From: an uncultured Bacteroidales bacterium
Lineage (GTDB): Bacteria > Bacteroidota > Bacteroidia > Bacteroidales > ML635J-15
NCBI GenBank assembly: GCA_905234755.1
Contig: CAJOIT010000008.1
Span: 1 to 64,000 of the forward strand
Direction of reading: 5' to 3'
DNA length: 64,000 nucleotides
Position numbers and translations under genes: made by a program. Positions 34,930 to 44,111 of this stretch are shown here, piece by piece (the first letter of the stretch is position 1; each line of letters opens with the position of its first letter). Under the pieces are notes generated by a model. The model was not told the DNA's origin. It worked only from the letters and a program-made list of their open reading frames with translations, and did no database searches.

Positions 34930-36750
34930 CTATTCTTCTTCAATTCCCTTTTCCCTTGCTGCGCGTTTGCGTTCAAGTTGGTTAAGGATAATCTTTCTTA
35001 GTCGCATCGATTTCGGAGTGATTTCAATCATCTCGTCCTCGTTGATGTATTCCATGGCTTCTTCGAGGGAGAAACGTACTGGTGGTGCTATTTGAACCTT
35101 TTCATCGGAACCAGCGGCACGCACATTCGACAACTTTTTTGTCTTGGTTACATTTACGCCAATGTCGTTGTAGCGGGTGTTTTCACCTATAATCTGACCT
35201 TCGTATACTTCTTCGCCCGGGTAGATGAAAAATTTGCCTCTGTCTTGCAACTTGTCGATGGAGTAGGGGATTGCCTGTCCTGTTTCTATTGCGATAAGCG
35301 AACCGTTACGGCGTATGCCGAGTTCGCCCTTCCATGGCTCGAAAGCATCGAAGCGGTGCGACATTACGGCTTCGCCTTCGGTGGCGGTGAGCAGAACATT
35401 TCTCATACCGATAAGTCCGCGCGATGGGATGCGGAAATCCAAGTTGCTACGGTCGTTGCGGCTTTCGATGTTTACGATTTCGCCCTTACGCTGAGTAACG
35501 ATTTCGATAACCTTACCAGCAAAGTCATCTGGAACCTGTATCGAAAGTTCTTCGATTGGTTCGCATTTCTGTCCGTTGATTTCCTTGATGATAACGCGCG
35601 GTTGTCCGAGCTGGAGTTCAAAACCTTCACGACGCATGGTTTCCACAAGAATTGACAAGTGCAGGATGCCTCGACCATAAACTGTGAATTTGTCTGCCGA
35701 ATCGGTATCTTCAACGCGCAGTGCGAGGTTCTTTTCTGTTTCCTTGTAAAGACGGTCTCTTAGTTGACGCGATGTAACATATTTGCCTTCGCGTCCGAAG
35801 AAAGGCGAGTCGTTGCTTGCAAAAAGCATACTCATTGTCGGCTCGTCGACCTTTATGGTGCTAAGCGGCTCGGGTTCGAGGTTGTCGCATACGGTATCGC
35901 CGATGTCGAACGATTCAAGTCCGAGCAGTGCACATATTTCACCAGCAAATACTGGTTCCTTGGTCTTTTCTTTTGCCAAACCCTCGAAGCGGTACAATTC
36001 CTTGATAGTTGCCTTTATTATTGAACCATCGCCCTTTGCTACTGATACAACGTCGCCTGCCTTGATGCTTCCGCGTGTTACCTTGCCGATAGCAATACGA
36101 CCAGTGTATGATGAGTAGTCGAGGCTTGTGATTCGCATTTGTAGCGAACCTTCGGGATATTCTTGTGGTTTGATTGTATCGAGAATGACATCTAGAAGAT
36201 GTGAAACATCATTGGTCGGAGTCTTGAAATCCGGACCCATCCATCCTTGCTTTGCCGAACCATAAACAACTGGGAAGTCAAGCTGGTCGTCGTCGGCATC
36301 GAGACTGCACATCAGTTCGAAAACCTTTTCAACGGTTTCTTCTGGATTGCAGTTCGGCTTGTCAACCTTGTTTACGACTACGATTGGTTTCAACTTAAGT
36401 TCCAACGCCTTTTGCAGCACGAAGCGAGTCTGTGGCATAGGCCCTTCGAATGCGTCAACGATTAGAAGTACGCCATCGGCCATATTAAGAACGCGTTCCA
36501 CTTCGCCACCAAAGTCGGAGTGACCTGGGGTATCTATGATGTTTATTTTTGTTCCTTTGTATCTTACCGAAACATTCTTCGATAGGATTGTAATGCCTCT
36601 TTCGCGTTCCAGTTCGTTGCTGTCGAGAATCAGTTCGCCAACCTTCTGGTTGTCCCTGAAAAGTTTTCCCTGATATAGAATTCTGTCAACCAATGTTGTT
36701 TTGCCGTGGTCAACATGTGCAATGATAGCTATGTTTCTAATGTCTTCCAT
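34930..36750 (-). CDS. typA: ribosome-associated GTPase TypA/BipA
   Basis: A 606-residue translational GTPase. G1 is [10 protein letters not shown] near 10-19, G3 is [17 protein letters not shown]4 is NKVDKP, followed by domain II and the TypA C-terminal domain ([29 protein letters not shown]). It acts on ribosome assembly and stress adaptation. Length and motifs match the family fully. The minus-strand TAATTTTG at 36771-36778 is the likely -7 box. Confidence 0.97.
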   Translation of the reverse strand: MEDIRNIAIIAHVDHGKTTLVDRILYQGKLFRDNQKVGELILDSNELERERGITILSKNVSVRYKGTKINIIDTPGHSDFGGEVERVLNMADGVLLIVDAFEGPMPQTRFVLQKALELKLKPIVVVNKVDKPNCNPEETVEKVFELMCSLDADDDQLDFPVVYGSAKQGWMGPDFKTPTNDVSHLLDVILDTIKPQEYPEGSLQMRITSLDYSSYTGRIAIGKVTRGSIKAGDVVSVAKGDGSIIKATIKELYRFEGLAKEKTKEPVFAGEICALLGLESFDIGDTVCDNLEPEPLSTIKVDEPTMSMLFASNDSPFFGREGKYVTSRQLRDRLYKETEKNLALRVEDTDSADKFTVYGRGILHLSILVETMRREGFELQLGQPRVIIKEINGQKCEPIEELSIQVPDDFAGKVIEIVTQRKGEIVNIESRNDRSNLDFRIPSRGLIGMRNVLLTATEGEAVMSHRFDAFEPWKGELGIRRNGSLIAIETGQAIPYSIDKLQDRGKFFIYPGEEVYEGQIIGENTRYNDIGVNVTKTKKLSNVRAAGSDEKVQIAPPVRFSLEEAMEYINEDEMIEITPKSMRLRKIILNQLERKRAAREKGIEEE

Positions 36751-36770
36751 CGTGTTAAAAAATAAGCGCG

Positions 36771-36778
36771 CAAAATTA
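36771..36778 (-). promoter_or_regulatory. typA -7 box
   Basis: Minus-strand TAATTTTG, 20 nt from the start codon of typA, matching TAnnTTTG. Confidence 0.5.
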
Positions 36779-36929
36779 CAACAAATTTCGTTAAGGCGGT
36801 TTGTTGATTTGAAAATTCAATAATTGAAAGATTCAAAAATTAATAATCGAGCAACTTTTCATATATCTAATTGTTGAAAACTCGGTTGTTATAATTGAAA
36901 AATGATGTTCACAACAAGCAAAAAATATG

Positions 36930-36937
36930 TAATTTTG
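36930..36937 (+). promoter_or_regulatory. -7 box of the transaldolase-family gene
   Basis: TAATTTTG matches TAnnTTTG and lies 26 bp before the ATG at 36964. Confidence 0.5.
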
Positions 36938-36963
36938 TCGCTTAAATAAAATTATTGTTGCTT

Positions 36964-37620
36964 ATGAAGTTTTTTATTGATACTGCAAATTTGGAGCAGA
37001 TAAAGGAAGCTCAGGCATTGGGCGTTCTCGATGGTGTAACCACTAATCCTTCGTTGATGGCAAAGGAAGGAATTGCCGGCAAGGAAAACATTATGAACCA
37101 CTATCTTAAGATATGTGAAATTGTTGATGGTGATGTAAGTGCCGAAGTTATTTCAACCGACTACGAAGGCATAATCCGCGAAGGAGAAGAGCTTGCAGCA
37201 TTGCATCCTCAGATTGTCGTCAAAGTTCCGATTATTAAGGATGGAATCAAGGCTATAAAGTATTTCTCGTCGAAGGGAATCCGTACAAACTGCACCTTGG
37301 TATTCAGCGTTGGTCAGGCATTGCTGGCTGCAAAGGCTGGTGCTACATACGTTTCTCCTTTTATTGGTCGTTTGGATGACAACTGCACCGATGGTTTGCA
37401 ACTCATTGGCGACATTGTTGAAATGTATCAGCGTTATGGCTTTAAGACGCAGGTTCTTGCTGCATCAATTCGCCACACAATGCACATTATCGGCAGTATG
37501 CAGATGGGCGCTGATGTGGCAACATGTCCGCTCAATGCAATACTTGGACTTTTGAAGCACCCGCTTACCGATGCAGGTTTGCAGAAATTCCTTGAAGATT
37601 ATCACAAACTGAACAAATAA
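36964..37620 (+). CDS. fsa: fructose-6-phosphate aldolase/transaldolase family protein
   Basis: A 218-residue class I aldolase of the short transaldolase (FSA/MipB/TalC) group. The start [16 protein letters not shown] and the [12 protein letters not shown] motif are characteristic, the Schiff-base lysine is in [10 protein letters not shown], and the FIGRLDD and AASIRH segments complete the barrel. The ATG at 36964 is used; the upstream in-frame TTG is less likely. The next gene's ATG overlaps this stop codon by one base (TAATG), so the two are coupled. Whether it acts as transaldolase or as aldolase cannot be decided. Confidence 0.93.
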   Translation: MKFFIDTANLEQIKEAQALGVLDGVTTNPSLMAKEGIAGKENIMNHYLKICEIVDGDVSAEVISTDYEGIIREGEELAALHPQIVVKVPIIKDGIKAIKYFSSKGIRTNCTLVFSVGQALLAAKAGATYVSPFIGRLDDNCTDGLQLIGDIVEMYQRYGFKTQVLAASIRHTMHIIGSMQMGADVATCPLNAILGLLKHPLTDAGLQKFLEDYHKLNK

Positions 37621-38240
37621 TGTCGGTTCTTATCAGGATACATCCCGACAACCCAGCCGAGCGAACGGTTAGGCAAGCTGTAGAAATTCTGCAAAAGGGC
37701 GGAGTGATAATTTATCCTACCGATACCGTTTACGGAATGGGATGCGACATTACCAAGCCCAAGGCGGTGGAACGAGTGGCTCAATTGAAAGGTATAAAGG
37801 TCGAAAAGGCTAACTTCTCGTTTATTTGTGCCGACTTGAGCCATCTTTCCGATTATACTAAGCCAATCGACAATTCGATTTTCAAGATGATGAAGCGCAA
37901 TCTGCCAGGTCCTTTTACCTTCATCCTTGAGGCAAACAACAATGTGCCAAAGATTCTGAAACAGAACAGGAAGACCGTCGGTATTCGTGTCCCAGCAAGC
38001 AAAATTATTGTCGAAATAGTCAGAATGCTTGGAAATCCGATACTTACGACATCTTTGCGCATTGATGATGACATAATGGAGTACCCCACCGACCCTGAAC
38101 TCATATACGAGGACTACAAGAACAGAGTGGATGCTGTGATTGACGGTGGTTTTGGTGGTTTGTATGCGTCAACGGTAATTGATTGTACTGGCGATGAGCC
38201 TGAAATTGTCAGGATGGGGAGTGTCGAACCTGAGATTTGA
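37620..38240 (+). CDS. YrdC/Sua5-family threonylcarbamoyl-AMP synthase-like protein
   Basis: A 206-residue protein of the YrdC/YciO/Sua5 family. The family start GGVIIYPTDTVYGMGCD is at about 30-46, followed by RVAQLKGIKVEKANFSF, PGPFTFILE and the TVGIRVPAS segment. Sua5 enzymes carry an extra C-terminal domain that is absent here, so it is YrdC/YciO-like. It may make threonylcarbamoyl-AMP for the tRNA t6A modification, or may be the less understood YciO. It is coupled to the transaldolase-family gene by a one-base overlap. Confidence 0.9.
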   Translation: MSVLIRIHPDNPAERTVRQAVEILQKGGVIIYPTDTVYGMGCDITKPKAVERVAQLKGIKVEKANFSFICADLSHLSDYTKPIDNSIFKMMKRNLPGPFTFILEANNNVPKILKQNRKTVGIRVPASKIIVEIVRMLGNPILTTSLRIDDDIMEYPTDPELIYEDYKNRVDAVIDGGFGGLYASTVIDCTGDEPEIVRMGSVEPEI

Positions 38241-38281
38241 TGATTTTGTTAAATTTTTTAACTAGTGATAACTTTTTTTCT

Positions 38282-38289
38282 TAACTTTG
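38282..38289 (+). promoter_or_regulatory. -7 box of the Ig-like protein gene
   Basis: TAACTTTG matches TAnnTTTG, 20 bp upstream of the ATG at 38310. Confidence 0.5.
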
Positions 38290-38309
38290 TGAAATTAAAT
38301 AATTTGAAT

Positions 38310-41300
38310 ATGACAAGTAAATTTATCAAATTTTGGGTGGCTGCAATGTTTGTATTGACGGCTACATTTTCATTTGCGGGTCCGCTGAATCTTGTTATTA
38401 CAACAAGTGGTAGAGCGTCTACATTTTGTGTAGGAGCAGATGAAAGTATTAAAGTTTATGTTACAGATACCCTTGGTGACATAACCAATTTCCATTATCA
38501 GTGGTATTATAGTTCAGTTCCGTTAACACAAAATGATGATGGTTGGACGGAAGTTGCAGGTGCAACCCAAAGCACTTTGCCTTTTGATAGTGTAGTCCAG
38601 TCTAATGCAGGCTATTACTATTGTATGATTTTCTTTGGAATGACATTCTCGAATACGAGGAAGTCTCCAGTAATAGAAGTAAGTGTTGTTGAAGGCGTGC
38701 CTACAATAATAGGGATTTCTGCAGTAGCGGAGGTGTGTGAAGGCGAGCGTGTCGATATGGTTGCCGATGTGGCAAACTATCAGATTCAAAATTGGTATTT
38801 TGGTGGCGAACGCATTTCACAGGGTAGTTCTTATACTATTATGAGTGCAGCTCCTGCAAATGCGGGTGAATATACATTTGTCGCTCAAAATGTTTGCGGT
38901 GAAGTCGAAAACTCATTCGTGTTTGCTGTAAACGAATTGCCTCGTATTGTATCACAACCGCGTAGTGCTGGTATATGTGCTGGCGATGACTTGCATTTTG
39001 TAGTGCAGGCAACCGGTACGAATTTGCAGTACCAGTGGTATTACGATGGAGCTCCTTATCCTGCAGTAAACCATTCTGATACAAATGATACACTTACAAT
39101 TGCACAGGCAGAACATGATCCTGAATTGTATTCGAACACCTTTAATGTTCAGGTATCGAATATGTGTGCAACTGTAACATCTATAAATGTCGGAACAATC
39201 GTAAGCGAAATGCCGAATATTGTTGGAAACCCAATGCCTGAAACGGTTTGTGCAGGTGTTGAAGTCAACCTTTATGCCGATGCAACTACTGACTATCCTA
39301 CAGATACAATTACTTACCAGTGGTATCTTGATGGTGTTCCAGTAGAAGGTGAAATTTCTAATATTATAACTTTTGCAATGGATTCGGCACACATGGGCGA
39401 ATATTACTGCGAATTTACAAATGGTTGTGGAACTGTTCGTAGCAATAGCGCACAGGCAATAGTAAAGATGCCAGCGACAGTAGAATCACAGCCAGTTGAT
39501 GTTTCTGTATGCGAAGGTGAGGCTGCTCAGCTATATGCAAAGATTACGGGTGTTGAACCTATACAATATACATGGTTGAATAGCAATGGCGAAGGACTTG
39601 ATTTTACTGATATTACAACAGAGAATACTACTGGTGTACATACAAGCACTTTGATGGCAAATCCAGCATCGGCTAGTCATGAGCGTTATTATTATTGTTT
39701 GGCGACAAACGAATGCGGTTCTGTACGAACAGATACAGTATATATGCATATTACTCAGGAAATAGTCGTATATCCTAGTCTGCCGGAGAACTATTCTTTA
39801 TGTTCCAACATTGATACAACTATAAGTATTGCAGACCGCGTATATCAGGGCTCTACTCTTCTTGATGCAGATGATTTCGAGGCAGAAGGAATAACTTTTG
39901 CATGGCACAGACAGGGCGAGGCTGATATACTTTCTACAGAACCATATTTGCGTTTTGCCGATTTGCAGGATGATGAAGCTGGTCGCTATGTTTGCGATGT
40001 TACAAATCCGTGTGGAACAAATAGCGCAGTTCAAATTTTGATAAGCGTAATAGTATCGCCGACAATCCTCGAACAGCCACAGGATCTTGATGTATGTGCT
40101 CCTGACGGAAGCCTTACACTTTCACTTTCTGCCGAAGGTAATGATTTGTCATATGCATGGTATAGAAATGGCGAGTTTGTTTCAACAAACAATCCATATT
40201 ATGCACCAACAATTGCTCCTGAATATGGAGGTGAATACTGGTGCATCGTTCGTAGTGGATACGGTTGCCCGTCAGCATATTCCGATACTGTTACAGTAAC
40301 CGTTGGTACTACACCAGTAATCACATGGCAGCCAACTCCTGCTTCTATGGCAATCTGCGAAGGCGAAGAATATGCTCTTAGGATGAGAGCAGATGGTGAT
40401 GGCATTCATTACCAGTGGTACAACAATGGTACTGCAATCTCTGGACAGACAACTGACAGCTTGCATATTGACCATGTAACACGCAACAACGACGGTGTTT
40501 TCTACTGCATCGCATCTAATGCTTGTGCTGAGGCAAGAACCAATATGGCTATGTTGACTGTTAATAACGCACCTGATATGACTCTCGGTCCTGACCGTCA
40601 CCCATGCCGTGGCGAATCTATACTTCTCGGACCTCAGGGTGACGAAGAATATGCACATTATTCATGGAACTATGGAACTTTCGGATATCAGCCAACACTT
40701 ACAGTAAATCTTGGTGGAACTTATATTCTTGAGGTTTCCGATTCTGCTCATGGTAATTGCGTAGCTCGTGATACTGTAATCGTTACCTATCACGATTATT
40801 TTGACATTGCTTTCGATACAACACCAATTGTTACTTGTGGCGAGTTTGTTCTTGACGCTGGCGTTGGTGCTGCCGAGTATGTGTGGAGTACAACCGACAT
40901 ATCACACTCAATTACTGTTGGTATGAACGGATACTATATGGTTACTGTCGATGGTGACGGTTATGGCTGTACAACATCTGCAGGCGTAAATATTACCATT
41001 GGCGACGAAATTGTAATTGACCTTGGTGATGATTTTAGTGCTTCTGTTGATTCAGATGTTGAATTATCAGTTCCATCAGTATTTGATGAGTATGTTTGGA
41101 ATACTGGATTTACTGGTCCAAGATTGACAATTTCTGGTGAAGATTATGGTGTAGGTCCTCATACATTCTGGGTACGCGTAGCAACTGGAGAATGCTATGC
41201 TTCCGATACAATCGTAATCAATTTCCTTGAAGGCGGTTATGTCAATGAAATGTCAGTTCCTGTTGCAAGCATATATCCTAATCCGGCAAGCGACTATGTG

Positions 41301-41495
41301 AACATAGTTTCCGCAAATGGAGAGATGTGTGCTGTTCAGGTTTACGACATCACAGGAAAGTTGGTTCAGGACATTAAACTTAACGATGAGGCAATTACTT
41401 TGAATGTTGCGGCTATGGTTGATGCTACATATTTTGTCAGAATAATATACAAGGACGGAAATACTGGTGTCAGCAAGCTTATAATAAATAGGTAA
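38310..41495 (+). CDS. large secreted Ig-like repeat protein with T9SS sorting domain
   Basis: A 1061-residue exported protein. Signal peptide ends near SFAGPL. About nine Ig-like units follow, each with a VCEGE-type Cys, a WYxxG or YQWYxxG Trp and a GxYxCxxxN(x)CG end (YQWYLDGVPVEG, GEYYCEFTNGCG), spanning about 25-830. Two more beta domains and a T9SS sorting domain follow (IYPNPASDYVNIVS, YDITGKLVQ). It should be displayed on the surface as an adhesin or structural protein; ligand unknown. I start at ATG 38310. Its stop overlaps the ftsX ATG by one base (TAATG), an unexpected coupling with a cell-division gene. Confidence 0.9.
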   Translation: MTSKFIKFWVAAMFVLTATFSFAGPLNLVITTSGRASTFCVGADESIKVYVTDTLGDITNFHYQWYYSSVPLTQNDDGWTEVAGATQSTLPFDSVVQSNAGYYYCMIFFGMTFSNTRKSPVIEVSVVEGVPTIIGISAVAEVCEGERVDMVADVANYQIQNWYFGGERISQGSSYTIMSAAPANAGEYTFVAQNVCGEVENSFVFAVNELPRIVSQPRSAGICAGDDLHFVVQATGTNLQYQWYYDGAPYPAVNHSDTNDTLTIAQAEHDPELYSNTFNVQVSNMCATVTSINVGTIVSEMPNIVGNPMPETVCAGVEVNLYADATTDYPTDTITYQWYLDGVPVEGEISNIITFAMDSAHMGEYYCEFTNGCGTVRSNSAQAIVKMPATVESQPVDVSVCEGEAAQLYAKITGVEPIQYTWLNSNGEGLDFTDITTENTTGVHTSTLMANPASASHERYYYCLATNECGSVRTDTVYMHITQEIVVYPSLPENYSLCSNIDTTISIADRVYQGSTLLDADDFEAEGITFAWHRQGEADILSTEPYLRFADLQDDEAGRYVCDVTNPCGTNSAVQILISVIVSPTILEQPQDLDVCAPDGSLTLSLSAEGNDLSYAWYRNGEFVSTNNPYYAPTIAPEYGGEYWCIVRSGYGCPSAYSDTVTVTVGTTPVITWQPTPASMAICEGEEYALRMRADGDGIHYQWYNNGTAISGQTTDSLHIDHVTRNNDGVFYCIASNACAEARTNMAMLTVNNAPDMTLGPDRHPCRGESILLGPQGDEEYAHYSWNYGTFGYQPTLTVNLGGTYILEVSDSAHGNCVARDTVIVTYHDYFDIAFDTTPIVTCGEFVLDAGVGAAEYVWSTTDISHSITVGMNGYYMVTVDGDGYGCTTSAGVNITIGDEIVIDLGDDFSASVDSDVELSVPSVFDEYVWNTGFTGPRLTISGEDYGVGPHTFWVRVATGECYASDTIVINFLEGGYVNEMSVPVASIYPNPASDYVNIVSANGEMCAVQVYDITGKLVQDIKLNDEAITLNVAAMVDATYFVRIIYKDGNTGVSKLIINR

Positions 41496-42367
41496 TGAAA
41501 AAATCGAACATTAAAACAAAAATTAGAGGTGCTTACCTTACTTCGGTGGTAAGCATCTCGCTTGTTTTGTTACTATTGGGTATCGTTGGACTATTGGTGC
41601 TGAATGCAAAGCAAATGTCGGATTATGTGAAGGAAAACCTTTGCTTTTCGCTGATTATTAACAATGATGTGGCCGAACCAGACATTAAGCAGTTCCAGAA
41701 GACTTTAGATACACACGATTTCATAAAGTCCACCGAGTACATTACCAAGGAGGATGCAGCCAAGCAACTTCAGGAGGAATTGGGTGAGGATTTTATTGAG
41801 ACATTGGGATACAATCCATTGTCACCAACAATTAATGTATATCTGAACTCCGATTATGCAAGTCCCGACAGCATTGCTAAGCTTGAAAACTTTTTCATGT
41901 CGAAGTCAGGCATTGTAAACGAGGTTTCGTATCAGCAGAACCTTGTTAACCTTATCAATGACAATATTCGTAAAGTCAGTGTAATCCTTTTGGCTCTTAG
42001 CGCATTGTTCTTCTTGATTTCATTTGCATTGCTTAACAACACAATTCGTTTGCAGATATATTCCAAGCGTTTTATTATCAATACGATGAAGTTGGTTGGT
42101 GCAAAGAAAAACTTTATACGCCGACCATTCATTGCTTCTGGAGCATTGCAGGGACTTATCAGTTCGCTGATTGCAATAGCGCTGCTCTATACGATAATAT
42201 ATTTTGCAAATGCTCAGTTGGGCGACCTTATCGGAACAATTGACCCGTTGGTAATTGCATTGCTTTTTGTTGCAGTTGCCGTCATTGGTGTTTTGCTTTG
42301 TGTTTTTGCAACTTTGTTGTCAATAAACAAGTATCTGCGTTTGAAAACTATAAACCTGTACTATTAG
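41495..42367 (+). CDS. ftsX: cell-division protein FtsX
   Basis: A 290-residue membrane protein with four helices: one near 18-38, a periplasmic loop of about 120 residues (MSDYVKENLCFSLIINNDVAEPD onward), then three helices in the C-terminal permease domain (from about 160). The MKLVGAKKNFIRRPFIASGALQGLISS segment is the FtsX signature. With FtsE it would control peptidoglycan hydrolases at the septum. FtsE is not in the window. The start codon overlaps the stop of the upstream Ig-like gene. Confidence 0.93.
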   Translation: MKKSNIKTKIRGAYLTSVVSISLVLLLLGIVGLLVLNAKQMSDYVKENLCFSLIINNDVAEPDIKQFQKTLDTHDFIKSTEYITKEDAAKQLQEELGEDFIETLGYNPLSPTINVYLNSDYASPDSIAKLENFFMSKSGIVNEVSYQQNLVNLINDNIRKVSVILLALSALFFLISFALLNNTIRLQIYSKRFIINTMKLVGAKKNFIRRPFIASGALQGLISSLIAIALLYTIIYFANAQLGDLIGTIDPLVIALLFVAVAVIGVLLCVFATLLSINKYLRLKTINLYY

Positions 42368-42368
42368 T

Positions 42369-42713
42369 ATGATTAGAAGGAAAGATGATGCCGAGGTTGT
42401 TGTAGCTGAAAATGTTGCTGGTGGAAACGCAAAAATCTACAAGAACATGATGGTCAATGCATCGGAGATGCTTGGCATGGGGCGAATGGTGGCGCGTGTT
42501 GTTTTGCCATCGGGAAGTAGCATTGGCGAACATGCCCATGTGGATGATGCTGAGTTGTACTACATACTGAAAGGCGAAGCTACTGTTACTGATAATGGCA
42601 AAACAGAAATCTTACATGCTGGCGATGCTGTCTTTACTGGCGGTGGTGCTCGTCACAGCATCGCAAATATGACAGCCGAGGATGTTGAGTTCCTTGCTGT
42701 TATTATTGAATAG
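42369..42713 (+). CDS. small cupin-domain protein
   Basis: A 114-residue single-domain cupin. Motif 1 is GEHAHVDDAELYYILKG with His, His and Glu metal ligands, motif 2 is GDAVFTGGGARHSI with a final His. Such proteins act as isomerases, dioxygenases or sugar-binding proteins; the substrate cannot be read. It starts one base after the ftsX stop codon. A bidirectional hairpin follows. Confidence 0.9.
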   Translation: MIRRKDDAEVVVAENVAGGNAKIYKNMMVNASEMLGMGRMVARVVLPSGSSIGEHAHVDDAELYYILKGEATVTDNGKTEILHAGDAVFTGGGARHSIANMTAEDVEFLAVIIE

Positions 42714-42735
42714 GTAATTTTTTGTTTGTTTCTAT

Positions 42736-42765
42736 AAGCGCGTTCCTATTGGAATGCGCTTTTTT
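42736..42765. terminator. bidirectional terminator between the cupin and MATE genes
   Basis: Arms AAGCGCGTTCC and GGAATGCGCTT pair with one G-T wobble around TATT and are followed by a T-run, between convergent genes. Confidence 0.8.
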
Positions 42766-44107
42766 ATTTTCTCCACTTGGCAATCTTCATGTAGGCTACA
42801 GATGTAATTAGGAGAAGCGTTCCGTATAGAACTTCGGTACACCATATCCATTCGATGCTGAGGTTCCATACACTTGAACTTAGATAAAGATATACTACAT
42901 ACAAAACAAGCACACAGGCTTCAAGAAGCAGAGCCGAAAGCGTATGTCCAGTTCCCGAAATGAACTCGAAGTATATCATGGCAGGCGCAAGTACGAGTGT
43001 AGCAACGAGGATAACATAAATGGTGCTTGCCGAGTTGGCGGCCAAAATAATGTCATCGGTGTAAATTCTTGCAATGTATTGTGGTGCGCAAACGCATATT
43101 ACTACAAGCGGAATAATCGTAGCAATGCTCATCTTGGCTATTTTTATCAATGTGCGTGGAATCTCCTCTTGTTTATCGGCACCTATAAGTCGGCTGGTAA
43201 GCGTGTTTGATGTGGCGCTGAAGGCAAAAACTGGAATTGTCACCAGCATATATACGCTTCTAACTATGCCCGACACTGCAATTTGCATTTCGCCGGTATG
43301 CTCTATCATTGCGAAGAAGACAAACCAAAGTCCGAACGACATAAGTCGTTGAAGCATAGTTGGGAATGCTAATTTTAATACGGAATTTAAGAGTGGTAAT
43401 TCTATTTTTCCGAACTCGAACAGGGCATATTTACGGAATGGAATCATTTTTAACGTGTGGAAAACGAAAAGCAGCAAAGCCGACAGTTCTGCGCATACCG
43501 ATGAAAGTCCAGCACCCCTTATGCCCATTTCGGGAAAACCCAAGTTGCCGAATATCAGTGAGTAGTCGAGAAAAATGTTCACGGCTGCCATTAATATGGT
43601 AGTGTAGGTGATTATTTTGGTGTTCGACAGACCTATGTACAGCGACCTGAACAGATAGTTTATGCAAACGATTACAATTCCGTAGTGTCTGTAGTTGGTG
43701 AACTCGACAGCAGCCTCATATACATTCGGAGAATCAATAATTAGGTCGAGCAGAATGTCGGAAAAGAAGTGCATTATTACCCAGAGCGTTACGCCCAGAA
43801 TTGTAGTAAAAAGCAATCCGTGTTCAAACACAACGCCAATCTGCTTGTAGTTTTGTTCTCCGAATCGTCTGGCAATTATGATTTGTACACCGATGGCAAA
43901 TCCCATAGCCAATGCCGTGAAAACCAAGTAGTATATTCCCGCAAGCATTACAGCACCGAGTTCTATGTTTCCAACATGACCGATGAAAACGGTGTTTACG
44001 AACACCATTATGGTTTGGGCTAGGTTGCCGAATATAATGGGGTAGGAAATTTGCCAGATTTCCTTGTTAGTTACCGATAGTGCTGGTTTATTGGATATTC
44101 CTTTCAT
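42764..44107 (-). CDS. MATE-family efflux transporter
   Basis: A 447-residue inner-membrane protein with about twelve helices in two related halves. Marks include the start QISYPIIFGNLAQTIMVFVNTVFIGHVG, AIGVQIIIARRFGEQN, and the middle DYSLIFGNLGFPEMGIRGAG. It likely exports drugs or cationic metabolites by cation exchange. It lies four bases downstream of the gingipain-like gene on the same strand, so it may be co-transcribed with a secreted peptidase. Confidence 0.92.
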   Translation of the reverse strand: MKGISNKPALSVTNKEIWQISYPIIFGNLAQTIMVFVNTVFIGHVGNIELGAVMLAGIYYLVFTALAMGFAIGVQIIIARRFGEQNYKQIGVVFEHGLLFTTILGVTLWVIMHFFSDILLDLIIDSPNVYEAAVEFTNYRHYGIVIVCINYLFRSLYIGLSNTKIITYTTILMAAVNIFLDYSLIFGNLGFPEMGIRGAGLSSVCAELSALLLFVFHTLKMIPFRKYALFEFGKIELPLLNSVLKLAFPTMLQRLMSFGLWFVFFAMIEHTGEMQIAVSGIVRSVYMLVTIPVFAFSATSNTLTSRLIGADKQEEIPRTLIKIAKMSIATIIPLVVICVCAPQYIARIYTDDIILAANSASTIYVILVATLVLAPAMIYFEFISGTGHTLSALLLEACVLVLYVVYLYLSSSVWNLSIEWIWCTEVLYGTLLLITSVAYMKIAKWRK

Positions 44108-44111
44108 TCGG

